Positions 43,815 to 54,752 of a stretch of DNA of 64,000 bases are shown piece after piece. Position 1 is the stretch's first letter; every line of letters starts with the position of its first letter. The stretch spans positions 3,100,001-3,164,000 of the forward strand of contig OX337240.1 of assembly GCA_946965045.2 (NCBI GenBank), read 5' to 3'. This stretch comes from Epithemia pelagica (Eukaryota; Bacillariophyta; Bacillariophyceae; Surirellales; Surirellaceae). The translations under genes and the position numbers were made by a program. The notes under the pieces are model-generated. The model saw only the letters and a program-made list of their open reading frames with translations. It ran no database searches and had not been told where the DNA came from.

Positions 43815-44110
43815 TGCGCATGATGGTGATGTGACACAATCAAGGATGAGTGCATACATAGGAGGGTATGTGATGACTGTTGGTTCTTGACTGTGCATGA
43901 AGGTGGAGGGATGTGATGACTATTGGTTCTTGACTGTGCATGGTGTTGAAGTTGGTGAAATGTGGGTCATGCGCTTGCTGGTTCTGGAAAGCACATTTTT
44001 AGTAATAACGTGAGGAAGGGCCATGCGCATGTTCTTGTAGGTGTGCGCGTGTTCTTGTAGGTGTGCGCGTGTCCTGCGCGCGGATGATTCTAGTAGGATG
44101 CGCTTAGGGG
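43815..44110. repeat. right subterminal TGCGC cluster
   Basis: TGCGCA at 43815 and 44024, with related TGCGCG/TGCGCT words near 43968, 44043, 44064, 44077 and 44099. A direct repeat GTTCTTGTAGGTGTGCGCGT also occurs here, and GGTTCTTGACTGTGCATG-type repeats lie near 43880-43940. It mirrors the cluster at the left end. Confidence 0.6.
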
Positions 44111-44153
44111 TGCTTTCTTATCGATAATTAAACCGCCATAAACTGGCGTACCG

Positions 44154-44168
44154 TTCCTTCCTTAGATG
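44154..44168 (-). repeat. right terminal inverted repeat of the 14.2-kb element
   Basis: TTCCTTCCTTAGATG, followed by the target copy GAGT at 44169-44172. It matches the left end at 14 of 15 positions. Confidence 0.85.
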
Positions 44169-45604
44169 GAGTCTCCATCAGTGATGAGTAAACAAACCCT
44201 GGAGAGATGCTGCTCACCTAATAATGCAGGGAGGCATTTAAGAAAGACCCATCTGTAAAATGCGATAGTTTCATTCGGCATGAAGATCCTAGCCACAACA
44301 AAAGCTTTGCCATTTTGGTCTCTACCACAGATAAGCAGTAGTGGCCTTGCTTCATTGTTGGTTTTATGCGTCGAATCAATAAACAACACTTCGGGGTAGC
44401 GAAGGAATTGTTGATAACTCGCGTCGTCGACCCATGCAGCACCAAGTAAAACCTGGCCGTCATTCCCAAGACAATGATTCAAACTAGTAATAAGGTCTCT
44501 GTCTTGATATGGAGTTGCGTCCATGGGTGCGTTGACTTCTTCTTCATTTCCTTTTCTTGTGACATACTCGAGCTGGATGTGAGGAAGAGTCATGGCCTCT
44601 TCAACTTGAGACAGTGAAATTCGACCCCCTTTGGGAACACGACCCTTTGAATGTTTGTGGAATGTACCACTATTCTTCTTGCATGTAAGGAAACAATAGT
44701 GTAAATTGACAGCTGGATCAGCAGCTTTGCACCTCAACCATTTTACCATTTTGGCTGCTGTTGTGGAGTTTTCTCCATCACCCTCTGAATCATCCTGGAC
44801 CATTTGTATGCGGCGAACAGAACCTTTCGACACCAACTCGTTCTGGTGTTCAAGGACAAGACTTCTCATTGATGTTGATCCAACAGAAGCATTGCCACCA
44901 CTCTGAATCAGTTTCAGTGCTGCTGGACAGAGGTGACGCGTTTGGTGTGACAGCTCATTTGGGAGTGGTTTTGGATGATTGACGTGGATATTGTCACCAC
45001 AAGCTTGTTTGAGATATATATACCCATTCTCGCCCTCCTTTATCCCCAACCTAAGGCAAACTGAGCATAGAGACTCTTTTGAAGTGGGCAGACCTGTTGT
45101 TGTACTTCGAGATAACGTTCTCCCACCAACCCGGTTATTTGTTTTATCTCTGTGGTAAGTGTGTGAACGGATCCCAAGCTTGATTCCTCTGTTGTCAAAA
45201 TTCTTTGTATTTGTTTGCTGTGTTTGTGCTGGATTGTTTACAAGGGACTGTTTCTTGGCACTGGCATAGAGTCGACATCGGTGGCATCGCAATTCCATGC
45301 CTCGAGCACCACGGGACACTAAATTGGTTCCTTCTCGAAGAGCAGCCTTTTTCAGATCTTTAATCAGTAGCTGCAAACCTTCTTCTGTATTTGAATAATG
45401 TGTTCTGTCAAACACAACTTTGGGAATCGAAGCTGGTGTGCATCGCCTAAACTCCTGTTTGTTTGTGAATTGGAATAGCTCTATAGAGCCAGAGATTCCT
45501 TCCACACGAGAAAAGGTGAGAGTGGCTTTCCAGGATGCATTACTGGGATCGGAGGACGTCTCCAAGGTATTGGTATGGGTTGGACTGGAATCTGTTTGTG
45601 TCAT
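44169..45604 (-). pseudogene. MULE transposase, N-terminal half
   Basis: About 478 codons from ATG 45604 (an upstream extension lacks an ATG). An N-terminal zinc-type region has C-x2-C (LRCHRCRLY, about 110) and later SVCLRL and CPAAL groups. The MULE catalytic domain begins near 400: first Asp in VLFIDSTHKTNNEARPLLL, second in CLLITDGDS, where the sense ends. The next residues expected (QEY..AEEA) are found 14.2 kb away at 30005. This N-half itself has no stop or frameshift. Joining the flanks after removing one GAGT copy leaves a one-base offset, so a small deletion or imprecise end is involved. Confidence 0.88.
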
Positions 45605-45766
45605 GGTCGTACTATTCAAAAAGTGAGTGGTTGACCATCAAAGACTATTTCAAATGGCGATAAATGGCATGGCTGGCGTTTGGATTTGAAATGGTGTGGG
45701 GCTGGCGTTTTGGCATGGCTGGCGCTTTGGAGGAAAAAAAGGAAATGAGAAAAATTGCTGAGGAGC

Positions 45767-45796
45767 GAAGGACAGAAAATATACACCTCTTGAATC
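45767..45796 (-). repeat. candidate right MULE terminal repeat
   Basis: On the minus strand it starts GATTCAAGAGGTGTATA and continues with TTCTGTC. It is a degenerate match to the left end at 26173-26202. No target duplication confirmed. Confidence 0.35.
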
Positions 45797-45931
45797 ATAT
45801 CCAATAATGTGAGCCGAATGGGTTTGCTGGCTCGCCCATACGCGCAAGTCGGCATAATGTCGTTGGTCACGCCGGCGCGGTCTCACTCCGAGGATAACTC
45901 GCCTATGGATCGCTTGTATTGTACTCAAAGC

Positions 45932-46600
45932 TTGCTTCCGAGATAGAGGGGCGCGAGTCCTGTTCAACGATCCCTTGAAGCCGGCGACAATCCGGTAGGT
46001 GTAACAGTCTTATACACAGTGTCCAAAATGGATGCTGGTCCCATCATTGCTCAAAAGGAAGAAACGATCGATGATGTGAATTCGGACGATGCCACAGCCA
46101 CAAATGTTCTTCCGTGGCTCTTCGAGATTGGAACCGATTTGCTCATAGAAAAAATGCCGGATATTTTGTCGGGCGAAATGACTTTTGAAACAGCGCAGGC
46201 GCAGGATGAAGACCTAGTCGTTCAAGCCGCAATGATTGACTCATCAGAAGCTGAAATGAAACCGTGGGAGGAAACAGCTTCTGACTTACATAATCGCCTC
46301 AGAGGTTTTTCCATGTGGCCAGGTGCTTTCATGTATCTCGAGGTGGGAGAAGGGAGTGCACCTGTCAAGTATAAAATCCTTCAAACCCGTTTGTTAGATG
46401 AAAAGGCAGAAGCTCCCACAGATGCCATTGAACGAGGTCCTAGTAAAAAGGATGGCCTGCGTCCTGTTTGTTTTGACGGATCCATCTTGGAAATAAACCG
46501 CCTGCAGCCTGCAACCAAGAAGCCGGTAGATGCACTTTCCTTTATCAATGGACTTCAAGGACGAACTGTGCGATATGTTAAAACACCAGAAGATCAATAG
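45932..46600 (+). pseudogene. fmt: methionyl-tRNA formyltransferase, C-terminal remnant
   Basis: From 45932 the frame reads LLPR*RGASPVQRSLEAG, where the family has LLPRYRGA.PVQ, so a TAG (45944-45946) replaces the Tyr codon. It then continues VGVTVLYTVSKMDAGPIIAQ and LHNRLRGFSMWPGAFMYLEV, unmistakable for this enzyme, to a stop at 46600. Methionyl-tRNA formyltransferase makes formyl-Met-tRNA for organelle translation. The N-terminal catalytic domain (formyl-THF binding) is absent: sequence to the left turns non-homologous and reaches the candidate MULE end about 120 bp away. The piece may be the rest of a gene broken by the MULE, or a last exon with the intron acceptor near TCAAAG at 45930. 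With the stop, a dead copy is likelier. Confidence 0.8.
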
Positions 46601-46851
46601 ATTTTAAGTTTCAATGTTTCAACGTTATTTACTTTCTATTCAAAGCAAATTCGTTAACTTCTGTTATCATTATGACATGATGAATACTTTCGGTTCAATC
46701 GGATGAATCAATTAACCCATCTCGATCATCAACCGTACGACGCACGGACCTACTACACGTAGGACGTACCGCATCGTCCCTTTTTGGGATAAACGAGATT
46801 TTTTCGAAGATTTCTGAATCAGTCACATTTCATTTTCCTCCATTTTCATCG

Positions 46852-46907
46852 TCGCTACACTATTGACAAGTCAACGCTACAAACTCTTCTGAGCGCAACC
46901 AAAGCGG
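46852..46907 (+). promoter_or_regulatory. CGCTACA / AAAGCG motifs just before the SfsA-type gene
   Basis: TCGCTACAC at about 46852, ACGCTACA at 46874 and CCAAAGCGG at about 46900, ending five bases before the ATG at 46912. The same two words flank the start of the RING gene inside the 14.2-kb element (31836-31854). The rest of 46601-46911 is empty. Confidence 0.4.
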
Positions 46908-46911
46908 TCTA

Positions 46912-48221
46912 ATGAACCTTTTTGGATCCAAACCAAACATTAGATCCTTCCTTCTCCTATCCACAATGGTTGTCACTCGATCTGGACGCGGGGGATCCAG
47001 TCGGGGGCTGACTTCTGTTTCCGGTTTCGTCTCTTCTTCTTCTCGGAAAACCCGTCAGTCAAAAGCAAATGTTATTACCCGTCGTTCAACGACGAACACT
47101 TCGAAGCCATCCCTTGACGGAAAACTCTCCGCATCAAAGTTTCCAAAACCAAAACATTCGAAAAAACCCAACGGAAAACCCAGAAAGTCAACGAAAACGG
47201 CTGAAACGACGAAAGATCGGCCAAAGACAACCATTCTCGACACAAAGCAGCACAACGTCCCAGAAAATAGTAAAGATGGTGAACCTAATCTCCTACGTCG
47301 CTACCAGAAGATGTCATCGTTGGAGAGTTACGTAAGCGACCATCTAGACGAAATCGATCCCCATATGTGGGAGACGTCTGGTTAGAGTCTGAGCAACGCG
47401 AGGCTATAGTCCATTTGCCCAATCTTGATATGGGAGGAAAATGCGTACCGGGTGCTAAACTATTGCTCAAGCCAGCTCGAGACAGAAAGGGAAATTTAGT
47501 TGGGAAAGACGCCGTGAGTCCAAAGTATGGAACGCCAAAGTGTGAATTTATAGCCCAACTCCTACGGTATGACGAATCCGATCTCGGATACGAGCCAGCG
47601 TGGGTCGGTGCTCATCCGTCACTCGGAGAGAAAATCGCTGAGCAACTGGTTGGTCGAAATCTTCTAGGGCCAAATTTTCCAAGGGTTAAGAGTTTCAAGC
47701 GAGAGGTTCGCAATGTCGGCGGAACTGATATGAGAGCGGATTTCCTGATCGAACACGAAGATTCTACTCTGCCTCCTCGTATATTGGAAGTCAAAACCGT
47801 TGTGGATACGGATTATTCTCCACAGTCCGTCCCCGAACGAACAAAATGTGTCTTTATGAGCGATGAAGTGCCATATCGGAGGACCGCAATTTTTCCCTGG
47901 GGAAATTCAAACCAAAAAGGGCCCGATGGAGAAGCCGTCGTTTCGGCACGTGCTATCAAACACGTCCGTGAGCTTACTCGAATGGTTTTGGACGACGATA
48001 TAAACTTTGACTGCACGGTTTTATTTGTAGTGATTCGTCATGATGCAAAGGCCTTTCGTCCTAATGTGGACGCGTGCCCATCTTTTGCCAAGTATGTTAG
48101 AGAGGCTAAGGACGCAGGTGTTCAGATTCTTGCCAAGCAGGTTGCATGGGGTGAAGAAGTAGAAAACGTTGGAAAATGTTACGAGGGGAAGCTATTGGAC
48201 ATTTCTTGGCCTCGAAGGTGA
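46912..48221 (+). CDS. SfsA-family protein with basic N-terminal extension, frameshifted
   Basis: The first segment, 46912-47385, is Ser/Lys/Thr-rich and basic (a second Met at 46966 starts MVVTRSGRGG). The second segment, 47367-48221, is in another frame and carries the SfsA fold: VHLPNLDMGGKCVPGAKLLL, then DMRADFLIE, then ILEVKTVVDTDY with the Glu-x-Lys pair of the nuclease-like core, AIFPWG, ARAIKHVRELTRMV and VLFVVIRHDAKAFRPN. SfsA proteins are small DNA-binding, restriction-fold proteins first known from bacterial sugar metabolism; plant and algal copies exist. The shift near 47366 (PHM to VGDVWLES) needs one base, so it could be a sequencing error, a tiny unrecognised intron or decay. 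The core domain is complete. Confidence 0.72.
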
Positions 48222-49026
48222 AGTAGAGTGGATTTTTAAAATGGTTCAGGCAGCGACGGGGCAGCAAGCAGACAGGTGCTGCCGGACACCAGACAGGAAT
48301 CGTCCCGATTTCCAACTACAGCAGTAAAGAAGATTCAGAGGCTATGTTAATTCATTTTCAGAGAAAAATTTAATGTTATTATTTGGAATGAAATCATGAT
48401 CTTGAGGATAATACGTGCACAAAACTTTTCTAGTAGATAGTTGTGGTGAGAAGAAGAAGAGCAAACAAATTGTAGCTAGGAGGTCATCAAAACTTTTCAA
48501 ACGTGCACCTATTGAGTCGGAACGTGCGTGCTGAACACGCTTGTTGCAGTCACCCAAAATAATCAAAATTTCGAGCCAGCTCATCAGAACACCTCGTTAT
48601 TTCACAAAACAATCTTTCTGATCAGAGTGGGAATCCAATGTAATTTCGACTAGAGGTAGCTAACATGATACTTTGGAAACACTCGTTTCATTGCTGTCTT
48701 GAACAGAGCCATTTCTTATGCCTACCTACTCTATCCGCAACAACGATTACTTGGGTACAGTTTGTTGTCAAATGGATTCCCTAGAATCTTCCATAGGACG
48801 TGAGAACAAAAGTCAATCAGGTGCTCGGTCGTGCCGTCTGGTGGCATCTGCTGTGGTCTCTTTGGGTTCGATCTACCTAGAAGTTGGTAGAAGTCTTCTT
48901 GTTTGACCAAAATGATGGGGCATGTATCTTATGCAAAGCAATGTACAAACAAACGAACGCTTTCTAACCACTCGGTAGGTCTTTCTGTCGAACTCATGTG
49001 CATATTAGGTCGCTGTTCCTGGTGAG
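48222..49026. other. 805-bp gap between convergent genes
   Basis: 3' flanks of the SfsA-type gene and of the receptor gene. No coding region or repeat recognised. Confidence 0.4.
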
Positions 49027-52000
49027 TCAATGCTCCTGGTGTTGCTCATGCGGTTCCTCCGACGTCATTGTTATCGGTACAGCGGACGAGGGCGACATTA
49101 GATGGGGTGACGACAAGGACGAAGGCCCGCCACGCACCAATAAGGCATTCGGTCGGTCTGCCAGTCCCGGCGTTCCAAGCGCAGGGACCGACGTACGACG
49201 AAGGGTCGAGGAGGAACCAGTAGCATTTCGTCCACTTCCGAGGGACCAATGACGGAGAGGACCACGTCCTCCTCCCGGCGGGGTTCGTACTCCCATTGCC
49301 ATCATTGCAGCGCCACCTGTTTTGGGAAGAGGTGTACTGTGAAAACTTGTGGGAGTTTGAGGTGTCGACCAAGTCTGACGACTGCCAGGATTACCACTGC
49401 TCGACAGGTGGCTGCCACTGGTTGTTGTTTGGTAGCTATTGTGGTGATGTTGTTGCTGCTGTTGGTACTGCAAAAAGCTTTTGGGTGTACCAGTGGAGTC
49501 ATGGAAGCCGCTGGTCATGGAATTTTTACGCGATGCACATGGCGTGGTTGGGGCATCATGGGGTGATGATGGGGCTTCCAGTCCTTGTTGTTGTTGTTGT
49601 CGACGTAGCTTGAAACTATAGTGATGCATTTGTTCAATCCATGATAGCGTCAAGCTAGCTCGTCGTTCCAATACTGTTTCGCCGCCACCTTCAGCACTAG
49701 TGGCTCCTGTGGTTACCACTCCTCTACGTGAAGTTCGCCTGGGACTTTGCAGGACGACGTGATTTGTCTCTGGCTGGGTCGATACTAGACCGTCCTCCTC
49801 TTGTGAACGCATTGTGGATGATGAATCATTCGGATCCTTGCTCTTGTTCCGGTCTACACTTGTTGTTCCGGCTTCCTCATCGTCATCGTCCTCTCGTTGC
49901 AGTACCAGGGTGCTAGTGGCGCTAGAGGAAAAACCACCGCCGGTTGTACCCCAAAAACCACCGCCGGTTGTACCCCAATACTCTTCATCGTCTCCAAACG
50001 ACTCTGTGACACTGGAAACATCCAAGACGTCTTGGGCATTGGTATCAAAATTTCCAATGTTGCGACCTTCGTGTTCCGACCGTACTTGGTAGACTCCGGG
50101 TGCCGCTCGTGTCACGGCTGGATTGTGGTGTGGTGGAGAATCGGCTGCCCCCCAGGACCACAATCGCAACCGATTGTTGGATCGAGAACGAGTCAGAGAG
50201 GAAGCAATGGCATCAAAGGGTGCCATCAAGTCCGCATTGGGCAGCATTCCTTCTGAAGTTGTTGGATGTCGCGCTGTCTGTTGTTCCGACAGTATGGCCC
50301 TAGTAGGTTCCTTACCTTCGTGGTTCTCGTGTTCCTCCTCCTGTTGGTGCTGAGCATTGACCGACTCCATGGTACCCGATACTGAGGACTTGAGGTTGTA
50401 CTGTTGGTACCAGGAATAGGCGACCACCACGGCATTCCAAAATCCATGCAATGGAGTCAGGAGAGCCACGACGACCCAGAGCGCAAACCGATTGTAGTCA
50501 TTGTCGTTTTGGTTGTCGTCGTCGTCGTCGTCATGCTCCTCGGTTCTCATGGAAACCAGCTGCGCCACAGCGATCCAGGTCCACGAACAGGTCAGAGAGA
50601 GCAAGAAGCCAATGCAAGAAGCCACCATGACACGATTCGAAGAGAAAAAGGGAATGTGTGGTGGTTCTTCTTGCCGGCATTGGTGTTGCCGTGAGTATTG
50701 TTCTGTACTGGTGTTACACCGAACGAGGCCACTGGATGCGGATAACGGCTGTTCTGCTCGGTGACATGGTGGAGGTGTCGTCGGCGAGGTTGCCAGCTCG
50801 GGATTCTGGTGCTGGTTGTGGATTGGCGGGGGTGGTGGTGGTGATGATGATTGGGCGAGTAGAACTAGAGGCGGCGTGGACGGTACAAAGGTTCCTCGTG
50901 CCGCAACCGAGGATCCTCGACGAGGAGCACGAGCTGCCACAAAGGAGAAGGACGGTCCTCCCGTTCTGGGAGCAGTATTGGGATTGGCGTACCCATAATA
51001 CTCAGTATTGTTCTGGTGGTGGGGAGGAAATGGCGCATCATCCCCAGAAACCACAGGCGGCTGGTGTGCCGGCACGGCGGGCAGAACCGTGGTCACCAAT
51101 TCATGCACGGCAATGGAGGAACCTCGCCGAAAGGCTCGAATTCGCTCTTGTCGTGCTTGTTGTTGGCCTTGGTCATTGAACCATTCTTCATTGGTGGCCT
51201 GTTGTTGACCCTCTTGGGCGGGAGGATAATGAGGTGGGGGACCGCTGGCTGCCATCGGGTCGGCGCCCATGACGACACCCACCCCACTGGGAGCATGGCA
51301 GAGATTGGAACTGCTACCAGCCGCAGTGTGGAAATGGTGGGAGTGTTCAAGGCCACTGCTGCTGCTGTTGTCTGCTGATTGGGTATGATTCGAGCCGCGA
51401 GGAAAAACACCTGCTGTTGCCAGTGTGGTGGTTGGCATGACGGGCAAGGAATGTTGTCGCAGCACCAACAATTGTTGTTGTTGTTGCTGCTGCTGTTGAC
51501 GATCTCGTAGTCGTTGTTGGCGGGGAGACAAGGGAGCTTGAATCGAATGCTGTAGTTCGTGATTATTGGGTGGTGCGTTGCTTCTTCGAAAGGAGGAACT
51601 TAGCGATTGCGAAAGAATTCGCATGATATCCGTATTATTGTTGTTATGGGCCGAACCCGTGGCAAGATGGTCCCGATTCGTCTTGGAATGGTCGTCGTCA
51701 TCGGAAGGAGGATTGGAATTGGGAGAGGGACACAAGGATGGTACAGGAACATGACGATCGTCCAAGTCATGAGGAGGATCCTCTCTTTCGTTCTCCTTCA
51801 GTTTGGACGCTTGTTCTGCTTCTTGTTGTTGTTGTTTGTGAACCTTTGCAAGGTCTTGTGGTGGTTGGCTATTTGTCGTCCTGGTTGGACTGCCCTGCAC
51901 CAACATCCACACCACGACGCCCAGTGTCCAAACGATGGCCAATCCCAGGGGAAGAATGAAAAGAAGGAGTGCTGGTAGGTACGACACTGATGATGACGAG

Positions 52001-52547
52001 GATGAGGATGCTGGAATGGAGCACACCCAAAACAGTCCACCATCCTCAACGTGGCCCCCTTGATAAAAGGGAAGACCGGCCGCCGCAATCGTAAGGGCCA
52101 ACAAGGCCGGTACAGCCCACCACCCCATCAGTGAAATAAGAAGAAGGCGAGTGCCAGAATGATTGGTTGGTGGAAGGAAGGACGAGCACCAGAGGACCAT
52201 CATCATGGACCGTCGTCGTCGATGATGTTGTGGTTGGTGTGGTTGCTGTTGTAATGTGCCTCGTGGAGAGGAGGAGGATGACGCCGACGGAGGTTGTAGG
52301 CCTACTGCATCCGGAGTAGTAGTAGCGTTGCTGGGTTGTTCTCGAGAACCGTCTTCCATGCCGGATAATTGTGGTTGTGTTTGTGGTTGTGTACATGGTA
52401 CTGCTGCATTATTCTCACCGTCTGCAGGCTTGGTCGAATCGTTCTCCTGTATCTTCTTGTTCATCCAACGAGCACACCACGAGATCAAGGCCACGGTATA
52501 AAAAATGGCTGGAAATGGAGAGAGAAGCCAGTCCATTTCGAAACACC

Positions 52548-52614
<67 letters not shown>

Positions 52615-52615
52615 A

Positions 52616-52652
<37 letters not shown>

Positions 52653-53738
52653 AAGAGAAAGAGAAAGAGAAAGAGAAAGAAACAAGAGAGAAAGAACGAG
52701 AATCAGTATTGTTCTAGAGTATCCACACGAACGCAACGTGGTGGATAGGTTCGCCAAGGAGGTATCCATGCGAGTATAGAATAGTGATGGAAGACTCCAA
52801 ACCAAAGTACAGCAACAAACAACAAGACGCTAGTGGAGCCAAAGGTCCAGAGGTCAACAACAAGGAGGATTGTATATGGTTTGGTTTGGATGGATGGATT
52901 CAAGCAACATCAATACCAATAACAAGAAACGAAACCAAGAGAACGTACCGGCCATGCTCCCCCAGTGCAAGACAAATCCTTGGAGCGTGCACGTGGTAGA
53001 AGTCCCTCGGGCTCCCCACAAATGGTCGGAGGAGTCGTCGTTTTTTTTCACGGGCCAACTGGCCCACACCAAGGCCAAGGACGCCAAACAGGTGGAGAGC
53101 GAAGTGGCCACAAACAAGCCATGAGGAATGAAACGCCATAAGGAGGAGGAGGAAGATGGTTGGTTGGGGCTGATAGCGCCGGTGTCAAGTGGCTGTTCCA
53201 GAGTCGTTGTTTGATGTGGTGATAAAGAGGACGTTGGTTGTGATCGCTGTTGTTGTTGTTGTTGTTCTTGTTGTTTTTGCCAACCAACAATCCCCACGAC
53301 CAGAGTGGCCACGGAGGCCACGAGACTGAGCAGGGCGGCACACCGCGTGCACCACACCAAGGTTTGTTCGTGACAGGTGTTCTTCTTCTTGTTTGTGGTA
53401 GTATCGGATAAGTGTCGTTTTGTGGTTGTGGTAGTATTAGTTGTTTTTGTGGATGCCGTCCCTTGATGTGTTGTTGTTGCCGCATCAAGCGAAGAAGGGG
53501 TAGGCAAGACTGTGGGTGAGATTGTGGTTTGTTGGAGTGTTGTTGTTCTTGTGGTTGTTCTGGTTGTGGATGGGATTGGAAAAGGGGCCGCGTCGACGAC
53601 TCCCACGGATGGGTTCCAGAACAACAACAACAACACGCCTGCTACGAGTGCGGCAGTCCGCACTGAGCAAGAACCATCCAGGTGGTGAAGGAACCCTGTC
53701 GTGGTACGGCGGTGCCGTCGTTGCCGCTTGTCGGCCAT
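49027..53738 (-). CDS. seven-transmembrane receptor-like protein (GPCR type), one intron
   Basis: Exon 1 is 53738-52949 and exon 2 52508-49027; the intron on the minus strand starts GTACGT and ends CCATTTCCAG. The 4272 coding bases join in frame into 1423 residues. A signal peptide (VRTAALVAGVLLLLF) is followed by seven hydrophobic helices: CAALLSLVASVATLVVGI, LFVATSLSTCLASLALVW, a third restored only by splicing (HWGSMA joined to AIFYTVALISWC), LLLISLMGWWAVPALLAL, PALLLFILPLGLAIVW, VASCIGFLLSLTCSWTW and WVVVALLTPLHGFWNAVV. CTLQGF before helix 3 and PLHGFWNAV in helix 7 recall the cAMP-receptor-like/Frizzled-distant GPCRs of protists. The loop between helices 5 and 6 is very long (about 400 residues, Gln/Ser-rich), and the C-tail is long and disordered. 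Ligand unknown. The plasma membrane is expected. Confidence 0.78.
52549..52690. repeat. (GA)n tract within the receptor gene intron
   Basis: About 140 bp of GA with AAAG interruptions. On the coding (minus) strand it is a (CT)n run ending about 40 bp before the splice acceptor, so it can act as an oversized polypyrimidine tract. Not coding. Confidence 0.9.
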
Positions 53739-54322
53739 GGTGGTGGTCCCACACTAAACTCTTGCTCCGTTTTTTGAATGAGGGTTTGTTGGGGAACGAT
53801 ATAGCAATGTCTTGGGTATGGTATTCGGTACTCGTTACTATGCCCCGTTCCATGTGCCAATGTCCAAAGTCACTGGTTGGGCTGGGATCGATGAATCTTT
53901 GTTGGGCCTGACATGGCATCCGCGACCGATGTGGTTCCCACGACTCCCGTGTCAGACTGACGGATGGACGGACGCTGATGCCACGTGTCCGAACTGTGTT
54001 TGACGGGCACTGGGTCTGCCCGTGCGCCCTTTTTTCCACGGCTGTTGCTGTTGGTGTGATTGGTGGAAGCCGTTCTGCCCTTGAGATGGTTCCTCTTGAA
54101 CTTGAAGGGCGTTTGGTTCCGTTCGTGTGGTTCTTCATGGCGTGGTCGGTTTGGCCATGTTCTGTTTCACATTGCCTCTTTTCTTGTGTCGTCTTGTGTG
54201 TTGTGTTCCCCCATTCTTCTTCTTCTCCTGGTTAGAAGAGCCACCAACGATACAAACCCAACCCAGAGGACACTGCTGGGTTGAAAAAAGAGGTCCAGAA
54301 ATACTACTCGAGTGGTAATAGA
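53739..54322. promoter_or_regulatory. divergent promoter between receptor and eIF2 kinase genes
   Basis: 584 bp separate the two outward-facing ATGs. A minus-strand frame at 53485-54138 overlaps the receptor start and has no domain; I treat it as chance. No clear TATA box. Confidence 0.4.
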
Positions 54323-54715
54323 ATGGCGTGGTTCTGTTGTGGTTCTTCTTCATTATCATCGTCGTCATCGTCGTCATCGTCTTTTTGGACTGGAGGTTGT
54401 CGTCGTGGAGTCTGGATGATACTCAGTGTGGTGTGGACGACCACGGGCTTGATGCGCATGGCCGTGGGGGCCGCAACTACTCCTCCTGGTGCGACTACGA
54501 GTGCGGAATCGCCGCCAGTATCATCCTCCTTCTTGCCAACCACACGGCCCGTTCCATCATCATCGTTGGCCGACGAAACGAGATTACCACCTTCTGTTGC
54601 TTCTTCTTCCTTTCAGAATGTCAAGCGAGAACCAAAGCAACAACCACAACAAGAACAAGAACAACAACCGGAACAGAAAGAAGAAGAAGAAGAAGAAGAA
54701 GAAGAAGAAGAAGAA

Positions 54716-54752
<37 letters not shown>

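Larger units (their letters stand above)
30006..44168. mobile_element. 14.2-kb multi-gene DNA transposon nested in the MULE transposase
   Basis: Ends: CATCTAAGGAGGGAA at 30006-30020 and its inverted copy TTCCTTCCTTAGATG at 44154-44168, 14 of 15 matching. Both sides are flanked by GAGT (30002-30005, 44169-44172), a 4-bp target duplication. The flanks join into a MULE transposase. Contents: a RING-protein gene (31872-35028), a Cys-rich gene (35090-36217), an 820-bp tandem duplication, a DDE transposase (37243-41103) and a 619-residue gene (41668-43660). TGCGC motifs cluster near both ends. Three of the genes show no break and two have clean introns, so this may be a live element. The transposase type suggests a CACTA/Plavaka-like relationship, but ends and target size do not match CACTA exactly. 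Confidence 0.88.
26173..45796. mobile_element. MULE (Mutator-like) element interrupted by a 14.2-kb insertion
   Basis: The transposase halves at 44169-45604 and 28476-30005 are on the same strand and in the right order. An accessory gene (26943-28472) converges on the C-terminal half with 3 bp between stops. Candidate degenerate ends: GATTCACCGGGTGTATAAC (from 26173) against GATTCAAGAGGTGTATATT (from 45796, minus strand), then TTCTGTC in both, with roughly three quarters of about 30 positions matching. No matching 8-11 bp target duplication was found, so these ends are provisional. Without the insertion the element would be about 5.5 kb. Confidence 0.7.

Noticed and set aside
52369-52779. Frames encoding Arg/Glu repeats
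   Set aside because: Translation of the (GA)n intron tract only.
53485-54138. 217-codon minus-strand frame before the receptor gene
   Set aside because: Overlaps the receptor start in another frame and has no domain-like features.
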